Of a stretch of DNA of 64,000 bases, positions 28,441 to 38,100 are shown piece by piece. A program made the position numbers and the translations under genes. The notes under the pieces were generated by a model that did not search any database, was not told the DNA's origin, and saw nothing but the letters and a program-made list of their open reading frames with translations. Source of the DNA: Methanomassiliicoccus sp. (GTDB lineage: Archaea; Thermoplasmatota; Thermoplasmata; Methanomassiliicoccales; Methanomassiliicoccaceae); assembly GCA_018262895.1 (NCBI GenBank), contig JADFDJ010000007.1, forward strand, positions 62,001-126,000. Reading direction: 5' to 3'. The stretch's first letter is position 1; each line of letters opens with the position of its first letter.

Positions 28441-28704
28441 AGACCGAAGTAAGAGTGGTGGTGTATATCAATTAGGCCCTTGTGACCACCCGTGCGTCCG
28501 CTTTTACGCCTTCCAGGGATCGTCCGTTCGCTATGAAGGGCAGGATTCCAATATCTTATACGATAATCGTACAGGCTAGCGCTAGAACGAGCGAGAAAGG
28601 AACGGTTCACGGTCAAATCCCTGCTAATCCTTATATAATATGATGTAAGATTTCGAGACACCCGGGCCCTGAAAACAGATCCAAACCCGGCGGAGTCGTT
28701 TCTC

Positions 28705-30051
28705 ATGACTATGGATAATAAGACCGAGGAGGAGATGCTGAAGAAAGCGTACGAGCCGGCCAGGCTGGCAATGAAATACCACCCGTTCTACGAGGGTAAG
28801 ATCGAGGTAACCGCCAAGTGCCCGGTCAAGAGCTTTCAGGATTTCGCCATCTGGTACACCCCCGGCGTAGCCGAGCCCTGCAAGGACATCAAGGCCCACC
28901 CCGAGAGAGTGTACGACCACACCTCCAAAGGCAACATGGTGGCGGTCGTGTCCGATGGCACCAGGGTCCTCGGTCTGGGGGATATCGGGCCCGAGGCAGG
29001 CCTGCCGGTGATGGAGGGCAAGGCCCTGCTGTTCAAGTACCTGGGGGGCGTGGACGCCGTCCCCATATGCTTGGACACGAAGGACCCTGAGGAGATCATC
29101 AAGACCGTCAAGTACCTGGCCCCCTCCTTCGGAGGCATCAACCTCGAGGACATCGAGAACCCGAAGTGCTTCGAGATCCTGGACCGTCTCCGAGCGGAGA
29201 TGGACATCCCGGTATGGCATGACGACCAACAGGGGACCGCCACCATCGAGACCGCGGGAGCTATCAACGCTCACAAGCTCGTGGGAAAAAAGATCGGGGA
29301 GTCGAAGGTCGCCATGATAGGGGCGGGCGCGGCCAACATCGCCATCGCCAGGGTGATGGTGTCCGCGGGCTTCAACATCAAGAACATAGTAATGGTGGAC
29401 AGCAAGGGGACGTTGCATCAGGGAAGGACCGATATCGACGATTCGTACAAGGAGAAGTGGTTCATGTGCACGCACTCCAACGCCGAGAACATCGTCGGCG
29501 GGGGCAAGGAGGCGATGAAGGGCGCGGACATCGTGGTGGCCGCATCCAAGCCCGGCCCGGGTACCATCCTCAAGGAATGGGTCCAGGGCATGGCCGATGA
29601 TTCCATCGTGTTCGCCACCGCCAACCCCATACCGGAGATATGGCCGTGGGAGGCCAAGGAGGCGGGTGCCCGCATCATCGCTACTGGTCGCTCCGACTTC
29701 CCCAACCAGGTCAACAACTCCCTGGGCTTCCCGGGCATATTCCGAGGAGCGCTGGACGTGAGGGCCAGGACCATCACCGACGAGATGTGCATCGCTGCGG
29801 CCATGGAGATCGCCAAGACAGCAGAGGATAGGGGCCTGACGGAGACCCACATCGTGCCCACGATGGACGAGTGGGAGGTGTTCCCCCGGGAGGCCGTCGC
29901 CGTAGGAATGAAGGCCATAGAGACCGGTGTGGCCCGCACCAAGATGAGCAGGGACGAGCTGATGCACCGTGCCGAGACCGCCATCAAGCGGGCCCGCGGC
30001 GAGACCCAGCTGCTCATGGACTCCGGATACATCCGCGACTTCCCTGAGTAA
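28705..30051 (+). CDS. malic enzyme (malate dehydrogenase, oxaloacetate-decarboxylating)
   Basis: FAIWYTPGVAEPCKDI, RVLGLGDIGPEAGLPVMEGKALLFKYLGG, VWHDDQQGTATIE. Confidence 0.95.
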   Translation: MTMDNKTEEEMLKKAYEPARLAMKYHPFYEGKIEVTAKCPVKSFQDFAIWYTPGVAEPCKDIKAHPERVYDHTSKGNMVAVVSDGTRVLGLGDIGPEAGLPVMEGKALLFKYLGGVDAVPICLDTKDPEEIIKTVKYLAPSFGGINLEDIENPKCFEILDRLRAEMDIPVWHDDQQGTATIETAGAINAHKLVGKKIGESKVAMIGAGAANIAIARVMVSAGFNIKNIVMVDSKGTLHQGRTDIDDSYKEKWFMCTHSNAENIVGGGKEAMKGADIVVAASKPGPGTILKEWVQGMADDSIVFATANPIPEIWPWEAKEAGARIIATGRSDFPNQVNNSLGFPGIFRGALDVRARTITDEMCIAAAMEIAKTAEDRGLTETHIVPTMDEWEVFPREAVAVGMKAIETGVARTKMSRDELMHRAETAIKRARGETQLLMDSGYIRDFPE

Positions 30052-30091
30052 ACCTTTTTCTCCTTTCCCTTTATCTATCATCTGGATTCGT

Positions 30092-30535
30092 ATGAGGTAT
30101 ACCGAGGCACGGCCGGGCAGGATATTCGTCATCAGGCTTGAACAAGGCGAAGTGGTGCACGAGGTCCTTGAGAGGTTCGCCGAGGACAAGGGCGTAAAGG
30201 CCGCCGCCCTCATAGTGGTCGGGGCCGCAGATAAGGACAGCAAGCTCGTGGTCGGTCCCCAGGATGGCGATGCCCGCCCGGTGAGACCTTTGGGTTATAC
30301 GCTCCCGGACGTGCATGAGATGACCGGTTCCGGCACACTGTTCCCCAACGAGGAGGGCCGCATGATGCTCCATGTACACGCCGCCTTCGGGAGGGATGGC
30401 AGGGCCACCATGGGATGTATCCGCCGCGGCGTGGTGGTGTGGCAGATACTGGAGGTAATCATGATAGAGCTCCTGGGCATCGATGCAGTAAGAAAAAGGG
30501 ACGCCCCCACCGGCTTCGAGATGCTTGAACCGTGA
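30092..30535 (+). CDS. PPC/DUF296 domain DNA-binding-like protein
   Basis: RIFVIRLEQGEVVHEVLERFAEDKGVKAAALIVVGAAD, HVHAAFGRDGRATMGCIRRG. Confidence 0.9.
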   Translation: MRYTEARPGRIFVIRLEQGEVVHEVLERFAEDKGVKAAALIVVGAADKDSKLVVGPQDGDARPVRPLGYTLPDVHEMTGSGTLFPNEEGRMMLHVHAAFGRDGRATMGCIRRGVVVWQILEVIMIELLGIDAVRKRDAPTGFEMLEP

Positions 30536-30594
30536 GATGGGCATGCGATGGCCAGGGCTACTGTTTTTAATAAAAAGCTAGCGATGAACGGAAC

Positions 30595-31323
30595 ATGAAC
30601 CGCCTTGCTCAGGTCGCCCTTGTCCTTGTCGTCATCGCAGCCGTATTAGTTGCGGCCATCCTAACGTTGGCCGCCCCCCTCAAGCAGGACCGGGAATCTC
30701 TTTACCAGGTCGGGTCCCTTAACGACCTTGTGGAGGGCAAATACGACGGCATCGCTTCCGTTGGCGACATCCTCTCGCAGGGCGATATCGGCCTGGGGAC
30801 GTTCGATGGCCTGGACGGGGAAATGATGGTCCTGGACGGTAAGTGCTACAAGGCACGGGCTGACGGTACTGTGCAGGTCATCAGCGCCGGCGAGACCACG
30901 CCCTTCGCGCAGGTCACCCGGTTTGATGTCGATAGCACCATCGACCTTCAGGGACACTTGAACCTGAGCGAGGTGGAAGGTCTGGTAGAGGCAGCCCTCC
31001 CCTCGTCCAGCTCTTTTTATCTCATCAAGATCACCGGGACCTTCGACAACGTTACTGTACGATCCGTTCCCAAGCAGGCAGCTCCCTACCCTCCCCTGGC
31101 TGATGTCGTTGAGAACCAGACGGTGTTCGATCATGAAGGAATCGAAGGGACCCTGATCGGCCTGTGGAGCCCGTCCGACACCTCTGTCCTGAGCTCGACG
31201 GAGTTCCACTTCCACTTCCTGAGCAGCGACCGCACCAAGGGCGGCCATGTGCTGGACTTGGACCTCACGGACCTCCGTGCGGAGTGGGACCTCACATCTC
31301 GGTACGTTGTCGACCTGGAGTGA
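30595..31323 (+). CDS. alpha-acetolactate decarboxylase-like protein with N-terminal membrane anchor or signal
   Basis: YQVGSLNDLVEGKYDG, GDIGLGTFDGLDGEMMVLDGKCYKA, EFHFHFLSSDRTKGGHVLDL. Confidence 0.9.
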   Translation: MNRLAQVALVLVVIAAVLVAAILTLAAPLKQDRESLYQVGSLNDLVEGKYDGIASVGDILSQGDIGLGTFDGLDGEMMVLDGKCYKARADGTVQVISAGETTPFAQVTRFDVDSTIDLQGHLNLSEVEGLVEAALPSSSSFYLIKITGTFDNVTVRSVPKQAAPYPPLADVVENQTVFDHEGIEGTLIGLWSPSDTSVLSSTEFHFHFLSSDRTKGGHVLDLDLTDLRAEWDLTSRYVVDLE

Positions 31324-31324
31324 T

Positions 31325-31360
31325 AAAAAAAGGACCGATCTCGGCGCCTCGGCGCCGAGA
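31325..31360 (-). terminator. GC-rich hairpin plus T7 downstream of ef1b
   Basis: TCTCGGCGCC-TC-GGCGCCGAGA perfect inverted repeat (31339-31360) followed on the minus strand by TTTTTTT (31331-31325). Confidence 0.65.
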
Positions 31361-31366
31361 GAGGTT

Positions 31367-31633
31367 TCAGATAAGGGTAACGGTGGTGTTCTCCACGCTC
31401 TGTATCTGGGGAACGGAACGCAGGGCCTCTTCCAGCTTCTCGATGATGCCCGAGGTATCGTCCATGATGCATGTTATCTCGATGATCTTCAGGCCGAAGG
31501 CGAAGGGCTTGACGACAACATTGTTGATCGCCACGCCCTCGGGGATCGTACCAGGAATGGATTTGATAATGTCCTCGAGAGGTGCCTCTGGGCTTTCGGG
31601 GATCATGTTGTAGACTGCGGCCACCTTTCCCAT
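31367..31633 (-). CDS. ef1b: translation elongation factor EF-1 beta
   Basis: MGKVAAVYNMIPESPEAPLEDIIKSIP...INNVVVKPFAFGLKIIEITCIMDD; start shortened relative to the track ORF. Confidence 0.95.
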   Translation of the reverse strand: MGKVAAVYNMIPESPEAPLEDIIKSIPGTIPEGVAINNVVVKPFAFGLKIIEITCIMDDTSGIIEKLEEALRSVPQIQSVENTTVTLI

Positions 31634-31641
31634 GTTATCAC

Positions 31642-31812
31642 CTAAGGACCGGTGAACCCGCACTTGGTGCAGGTGTAAGTGATGCTCTGGTCCCTGCACT
31701 GGGGGCAGCGGCCGATCTCGACCACACCGCACTCGGGGCACTTGAAGAACGTCATACCGTCGTTCTTGCCCAGCCTTACTCCGCATGAGCTGCAAATCTT
31801 CTCGGACTCCAT
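31642..31812 (-). CDS. small zinc-ribbon protein (56 aa, four CxxC knuckles)
   Basis: Manual translation: MESEKICSSCGVRLGKNDGMTFFKCPECGVVEIGRCPQCRDQSITYTCTKCGFTGP*; not in the ORF track; directly upstream of ef1b. Confidence 0.92.
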   Translation of the reverse strand: MESEKICSSCGVRLGKNDGMTFFKCPECGVVEIGRCPQCRDQSITYTCTKCGFTGP

Positions 31813-31873
31813 GATATTCACCGGATTTGAGCCGAGAGAGTTTTCTCCTTGTATATAAGGCCTTGCTGCCGCC

Positions 31874-32896
31874 TCAGAACCAGCCCTTGCGCCTGAATAT
31901 CAGCAGCATGAGGATGGCCAGCACCAACATTATGACCAGTACCGCAGGATAGGAGTATGGGCTGCTGAGCTCTGGCATGTGGACGAAGTTCATACCGTAC
32001 AGGCCGACAATGAACGTCAGGGGCGCGAATATTACAGATATGAGGGTCAGCACCTTCACTATCTTGTTCAGCTGATTGCTCACCATGCTCTGATACATGT
32101 CGAGCATCTCTGAGACCATGTCCCTGTGGGTATCCACGGTGTCCATGAGCTCGATGGTGTGCTCATATGCGTCGCGGTAGTAGGGGGCGGTGTAGGCATC
32201 GACCAGGTCGGACTGCCCCTTCACCAGAGCGTTGATGATCTCCCGTAGCGGCCATATTGCCTTACGGACCTTTATCAACGCCCGCCGTAGGCCCTGCACG
32301 TTCGCCAGCGCCTCCGTGCCGCTGTCATTCAGGATGCTGTCCTGAGCGTCCTCGATGAGGTCCCCCATCTCCTCCGAGATGGAAAAATAATCATCGATGA
32401 CCGAATCGATGATGTCGTAAAGGAGGTAGTCCGTGCCCATGCTCCTGATCTCATTGTGCTCATTGCCCAGGGCATCCATGGTCTTGTCCATCCTAACGCC
32501 TGGCGGCACTATGGTGATCAGGAAGCCCTTGCCCAGGAGACACACGGCACGCTCCTCATTCACCTCCAGGCCTTCCAAAAATAGCAACCTCCAGGTCAGG
32601 AAGATGACCCCCTGAAGGTCCATCAGCTTTGGCCGGCTGGGCCCCTCCTCGGCTATCTCATCGATCACCAATGGATGAAGCCCACCCCATTTCCGGAGCA
32701 CCATCAGCTCGTCCATGTCGAGCTTGCCCTGGACCACGATCCAGGTTACCCTCCGTCGGCCTATCCATTCCAGGGCAAATTTCATGTCGGTCGCGGCGCT
32801 CTTCTCGACAGCGGTGCTGTCATAGCTGACCACTGTGATCTTCGCTCCACGCCTCTTATGGGACGGTTCCTGCTCCAGCGGGGTCATGGGGTCCAT
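31874..32896 (-). CDS. corA: CorA-family magnesium/cobalt transporter
   Basis: TLISVIFAPLTFIVGLYGMNF (GMN motif) with two C-terminal TM segments. Confidence 0.95.
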   Translation of the reverse strand: MDPMTPLEQEPSHKRRGAKITVVSYDSTAVEKSAATDMKFALEWIGRRRVTWIVVQGKLDMDELMVLRKWGGLHPLVIDEIAEEGPSRPKLMDLQGVIFLTWRLLFLEGLEVNEERAVCLLGKGFLITIVPPGVRMDKTMDALGNEHNEIRSMGTDYLLYDIIDSVIDDYFSISEEMGDLIEDAQDSILNDSGTEALANVQGLRRALIKVRKAIWPLREIINALVKGQSDLVDAYTAPYYRDAYEHTIELMDTVDTHRDMVSEMLDMYQSMVSNQLNKIVKVLTLISVIFAPLTFIVGLYGMNFVHMPELSSPYSYPAVLVIMLVLAILMLLIFRRKGWF

Positions 32897-32905
32897 GGTA
32901 TGGCC

Positions 32906-33691
32906 CTAACGGACCCGAAGCTCGGTCCTGAGCACGATCGCTCTTTCCAGGTCATCGGTCTTGATGTCGTGGAGCACCAAGCTACGTCCCTCTATCTCCA
33001 GGATGCCCATGGCCGGTCGGGAACGCCCCTTGAGGCGGCGGGTGGTGGCCGTCGCCGTTGTTATGAAGAAGCAGCCGTCAAGGTTCCATATCCAGGGCAG
33101 GTGCTTGTGCCCTGAAAGAACGATGTCGACGCCCACCTCCTTGCACACTCCCAGGAGGTCTCCGGCATCGGTCGGTATCTGCCTTTCCCTTCCCGTACCA
33201 GGTATCGGGATGAGGTGGTGGTGCAGCGCCAAGATCCTGATGTTCTGACCGTTGAACTGCTCTCTGATAGGCCCGTAATGCTCCCGGCCAACGTGGCCGT
33301 CGTCCACGTCCGGCTCGGTGGAATCTAGACCCACGACCGTCACGCCCCTGCCCACATAGGTGGGGAACCTAGGCCCGAAGATCTCCTCGAAGATGGTGTA
33401 GCCAAGATTTCGGGAGTCGTGGTTACCGGGCACCACGAGCATGTCCTCCGCCTCCAGGCTGTCCAGGAAGCTCTTGGCCGCCTCGAACTCGGAGGCATAA
33501 CCATCATTGGTCAGGTCCCCTGTCACCACCAGCAGGTCCGGTCGCTCCTTCTCCATGGTCCGAGCGACGTTCTCCGCCCACCGGGGAACGAACAAGGAAC
33601 TTGAGAAATGCAGGTCCGATATATGGGCTATCTTCAACCATTGCCTCCAGCCGGTCATATCGCAGCGATAAACTATTATGATTGCGCACAT
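32906..33691 (-). CDS. metallophosphoesterase (3',5'-cNMP phosphodiesterase-like); real start probably internal (near LKIAHISDLHF)
   Basis: IAHISDLHF, LVVTGDLTNDG, VVPGNHDSRN, DIVLSGHKH. Confidence 0.93.
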   Translation of the reverse strand: MCAIIIVYRCDMTGWRQWLKIAHISDLHFSSSLFVPRWAENVARTMEKERPDLLVVTGDLTNDGYASEFEAAKSFLDSLEAEDMLVVPGNHDSRNLGYTIFEEIFGPRFPTYVGRGVTVVGLDSTEPDVDDGHVGREHYGPIREQFNGQNIRILALHHHLIPIPGTGRERQIPTDAGDLLGVCKEVGVDIVLSGHKHLPWIWNLDGCFFITTATATTRRLKGRSRPAMGILEIEGRSLVLHDIKTDDLERAIVLRTELRVR

Positions 33692-33718
33692 CGTTCGGCC
33701 CTGCGGCAGGTGAGCAGC

Positions 33719-34423
33719 ATGGCAGGTGTGGAGGATGAAACTCTCGATCGCATCATGAACGAACTTCGGACCCGGGCGGACCCCTCTTCACGTGAGGGGA
33801 TGGCGCGATACGGCATCAGGACAGACCGTGCCCTCGGCGGTTCCTCCCTCTACTTCCTCAGGGCCATGGCCAAGGACCTGGGGAGGGACCACGCCCTGGC
33901 CCTAGCCCTGTGGTCCACGGAGGTCCACGAGGCCCGCATGTTGGCCACCTTGGTCGAGGACCCCAAAGAGACCACAGAGGAGCAGATGGAGGCATGGGTG
34001 GCGGACTTCGACTCCTGGGACATATGCGACCAGTGCAGTTCCAACGTCTTCTCCTTCACCTCCAGGGGGTGGACGAAGGCCCTGGAATGGTCCTCGCGCG
34101 AGGAGGAGTTCGTAAAGAGAGCAGGCTTCGCCCTCATGGCCGCCCTGGCCGTACATGACAAGAAGGCCGGGGATGAGCAGTTCGATCCCTTCTTGTCCGC
34201 CATAGAACGGGAGTCCTACGATGAACGCAACTATGTCCGCAAGGCGGTGAACTGGGCCCTAAGGAACATCGGAAAGAGGAACGTGGCCTTGAACGCGTCG
34301 GCCATCGCCTGCGCGGAGAGGGTCAGAGCTGAGGGGACCAAGTCCGGACGTTGGATAGCATCCGACGCTCTTCGCGAGCTTCGCAGTGATGCTGTGCAGA
34401 GGCGCCTGGCAAAGCATAAGTAA
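33719..34423 (+). CDS. DNA alkylation repair (AlkD/HEAT-like) family protein
   Basis: MARYGIRTDRALGGSSLYFLRAMAKDL, LWSTEVHEARMLATLVEDP, DSWDICDQCSSNVF, NYVRKAVNWALRNIGKRN. Confidence 0.9.
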   Translation: MAGVEDETLDRIMNELRTRADPSSREGMARYGIRTDRALGGSSLYFLRAMAKDLGRDHALALALWSTEVHEARMLATLVEDPKETTEEQMEAWVADFDSWDICDQCSSNVFSFTSRGWTKALEWSSREEEFVKRAGFALMAALAVHDKKAGDEQFDPFLSAIERESYDERNYVRKAVNWALRNIGKRNVALNASAIACAERVRAEGTKSGRWIASDALRELRSDAVQRRLAKHK

Positions 34424-34639
34424 TGGCCAGGTGTTACATATGATCGCATCCAGATAGGCAGGGGCGGATGGAGCAGGACCCGTTTCGTTCGGCCGTCGCT
34501 ACGGCCTTATGTTTCGAAAAACACCCATGAGCTTTGGCCCCCCTCCAGGACCTAAGCCAACCTTTATATAATTAGAGGCTTTACATGGGCTTCTGCAATG
34601 CCTATTAGCTTGCCATGGGCCCGTAGCTCAGCTAGGTAG

Positions 34640-34674
34640 GATGGCGGTAATAACATCCCTCTATCCCTAGAAAG
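34640..34674 (+). other. predicted tRNA-Lys intron 1 (D-arm, about 35 nt; boundary ambiguous by 1 nt)
   Basis: Interrupts the GCTC/GAGC D-stem; contains GGATG/CATCC-type pairing. Confidence 0.8.
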
Positions 34675-34710
34675 AGCATCTGGCTTTTAACCAGGTGGTC
34701 CGGGGTTCGA

Positions 34711-34741
34711 AAGGCGCGCGGCCTTCCCGTGCGCTCCGAAA
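34711..34741 (+). other. predicted tRNA-Lys intron 2 (T-loop, about 31 nt; boundary ambiguous by 1-2 nt)
   Basis: Interrupts TTCGA|AT of the T-loop; internal hairpin GCGCGC/GTGCGC. Confidence 0.8.
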
Positions 34742-34882
34742 ATCCCCGCGGGCCCGCCCTGGGGAGATAGGAGTTGAACGATGGAAGGTGCAACGTTCGG
34801 GAAGCCAGTACGGCGACGTTTTATTATTCTGACCAGTGGTCAACAATTTCTTTCAATCTCATTCGCGGACGAGGTGAACTAG

Positions 34883-35155
34883 GTGGTCGAGTCTGATTTA
34901 CACGTTTTGGAGCACGATCTCGTGCCAGAGCATACCCTGCTTTCAGAGCAGGAGGCCGAGAAGGTCTTGGCCAAGTTTAAGATTACCAAGGACCAGCTCC
35001 CCAAGATCCGGAAGGATGATGCATGCATCAGGATCTTGGAGAGGATCGAAGGTCCCATAAATCCCGGAAGGGTGATACAGATAAGACGTAAGAGCGACAC
35101 CGCCGAGGAGTTCATAGTGTACCGTCTGGTGATTAGCAAGGAACTCAAGGGGTGA
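34883..35155 (+). CDS. rpoH: DNA-directed RNA polymerase subunit H (Rpb5), GTG start
   Basis: [32 protein letters not shown]. Confidence 0.97.
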   Translation: MVESDLHVLEHDLVPEHTLLSEQEAEKVLAKFKITKDQLPKIRKDDACIRILERIEGPINPGRVIQIRRKSDTAEEFIVYRLVISKELKG

Positions 35156-35162
35156 GAACAAA

Positions 35163-38100
35163 TTGCGTGATCTTATAGAACTATACTTCAAGGACCGGTC
35201 CATCGTAAATCACCACATCGCCAGCTTCAACGATTTCCTCTCCACGATGGACAATCCCAACAGCCGCATGCAGAAGATCGTCGACAACCTGCGGGTATCG
35301 GCCGATGACACCACCAGAGGCATCATCAAGCTGGAGCAGGACCGCACCGACGGACGCCAGGTGGAGATCCGGGTCGGACGGCGACGAGACGAGAAGACCG
35401 GCAACATCGATCCACAGTACAGCCGGCCGACGATAAGGATCCTAAACCCCGTTGTCAGGGAGGCCAACGGCGCCACCCACAAGCTCACTCCCATGGAGGC
35501 CAGGCTGAGGAACCTGAACTACCTGGCGCCCATCGAGCTGGAGTTCACGATCATCGAGGACGGCATAGAGAAGGAGCCGGAGAAGGTGCACATCGGCGAC
35601 CTTCCCATCATGCTCCGGTCCAAGCGCTGCAACCTTTTCAAGGAGAGCATGGAAGAGGAGCGGGAGCTGACCGAAGCCGAGTACAAGGAGAAGCTCATCG
35701 AGTTCGGGGAGGACCCCGCTGACCCCGGCGGTTACTTCATCATCGGAGGGACGGAGAGGGTGCTGATATCCCTTGAGGACCTCGCCCCCAACAGGGTTAT
35801 GGTGGAGTACAACGAGCGCTACGGCACCCAGCTGGAGGTGGCGAAGGTGTTCTCGCAGAAGGAGGGTTACCGCGCCCTCACCTTGGTGGAGAAGAAGAAG
35901 GACGGCATCCTCATGGTCACCGTCCCTGCCGCCTCTGGACAGATCCCCCTGGTCATCCTTATGAAGGCCCTGGGGATGGAGAACGACAAGGAGATCTACG
36001 ATGCCATCGTGAGCGTCTCGGACATGGCCAACATCGTCTACGCCAACATCGAGGAGTGCCATGACAAGAAGCTCTACCCGCCCAACGGGGTCTTCACCAC
36101 CGAGGACGCCCTGAACTACCTGGAGCGCAAGTTCGCCACCGGACAGGCGCGAGAGTACAGGGAGAAGAAGGTGGAGTCCATCATCGACCGCTCCCTCCTA
36201 CCACACCTTGGCGACACCAAGGAGGACCGCATCAAGAAGGCCCACTTCCTGGGCAGGATCGCACGTTCGGTGTTGGAGCTCAGCATCGGCCTTCGCAAGG
36301 AGGACGACAAGGACCACTACGCCAACAAGCGCCTCAAGCTGTCAGGGGACCTCATGGAGGACCTCTTCCGGGTGGCCTTCACCAACCTGATGAAGGACCT
36401 GAAGTACCAGCTGGAGAGGAGCTTTGCCAGGAAGAAGGACCTGCGCATCGGGTCGGCCATCCGTCCGGACCTGCTCACGCACCGGCTCTTGCACGCACTG
36501 GCGACCGGTAACTGGGTCGGCGGTAGGGCCGGAGTGTCGCAGCTGCTGGACCGCACCTCCAACATGAGCACCCTGTCCCACCTGAGGAGGGTCACCTCCT
36601 CCCTTACCCGCTCTCAGCCTCACTTCGAGGCCCGTGACCTTCACCCCACCCAGTGGGGCCGGCTGTGCCCCAACGAGACCCCTGAGGGCCAGAACTGCGG
36701 GCTGGTGAAGAACGCCGCCCTCATAATCGACGTTTCCGAGGGATTCCGCGAGGAGGACGTCCAGTGGCTGCTCCGGGACCGGGGCGTTGTAGAGGTCAAG
36801 GCTGGAGAGATCAGCACCGGGGCCAAGGTATATGTGAACGGCGACCTGGTGGGCAATGTGGAGAACCCCCGCCTGCTGGTTTCCGAGATACGTGCCGGCA
36901 GGAGGCAGGGGCTGCTTTCCAGCGAGATCAACATACGCTACGACGAGGAGATGGGCGAGGTCATCATCAACTGCGATGAAGGCCGCCTGAGGAGGCCCCT
37001 GCTGGTTATCCAGGAGGGGCGTACCGTGATCACCCGCAGGCACCTGGAGGACATCCGCGAGGGCCGGATCAAGTGGTCCGACCTGCTGCGGGAAGGGGTC
37101 ATGGAATGGATCGACGCTGAAGAGGAAGAAGATTCCCTGGTGGCGGTGGAGCCGTTCGATCCCCCTGAGAGGTGCGCCTCATGCTCCCGCGCGCTGTCGC
37201 CCACTGACATGGACTGGATGAACCCGGGGACGGACAGCAAGGAGGCCGTCCTGAAGTGCAAGCACTGCGGCGGGGACAACAAGGTCCCCCTACTGATCAC
37301 CCCTGAGCACACCCACATGGAGGTAGATCCAATGGTCATCCTGGGAGTGGCGGCGGGAGTGGTCCCATATCCGGAGCACGACTCCTCCCCGCGTGTGACC
37401 ATGGGAGCGGGAATGGCCAAGCAGTCGCTGGGGCTGAGCTGCACCAACTATCGGAAGAGGCCGGACACCCGCGGCCACATCCTGCACTACCCCCAGAAGC
37501 CAATGGTCCAGACCAAGCCCATGGACTTCGTGGCCTTCAACGAGCGCCCGGCGGGCCAGAACTTCGTTGTGGCCGTCATATCCTATCACGGCTACAACAT
37601 GGAAGATGCCCTCATCCTTAACCGTGCCTCCATCGAGCGCGGCCTGGGACGCTCCACTTTCATGAGGACCTACCGTGCCGAGGAGCGGCGTTACCCCGGA
37701 GGGCAGGAGGACCACTTCGAGATACCCTCCCCCGACGTCCGCGGCGCGCGTACCGACCTCTCATATGCGAACCTTGGAGAGGACGGACTAATATCCCCCG
37801 AGACCTTGGTCTCCGGCGGTGATGTCCTGGTCGGAAAGACCTCGCCCCCCAGGTTCCTGGAGGAGGAGACCGACTTCCTCACCCCGCAGAAGAGGAGGGA
37901 GACATCCATCACCATCCGGCCGGGAGAGAGCGGCTGGGTCGACTCCGTCATGCTGACAGAATCGGAGAACGGTTCCCGCTTGGTCAAGGTCAAGGTGAGG
38001 GACGAGCGCATACCCGAGCTGGGCGACAAGTTCGCCTCTAGGCATGGTCAGAAGGGGGTCATCGGCCTCATCGTGCCGCAGGAGGACATGCCTTTCACCT

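Larger units (their letters stand above)
34617..34756 (+). tRNA. tRNA-Lys (anticodon TTT), interrupted by two introns
   Basis: After removing about 34640-34674 and 34711-34741 the remaining 74 nt form a perfect cloverleaf: GGGCCCG TA GCTC AGCTAGGTA GAGC A TCTGG CTTTTAA CCAGG TGGTC CGGGG TTCGAAT CCCCG CGGGCCC G; CCA not encoded. Confidence 0.9.

Noticed and set aside
28624-30243. 539-aa minus-strand ORF antisense to the malic enzyme gene
   Set aside because: Opposes a strongly recognisable enzyme; low-complexity H/G/L-rich composition typical of the antisense frame of high-GC genes.
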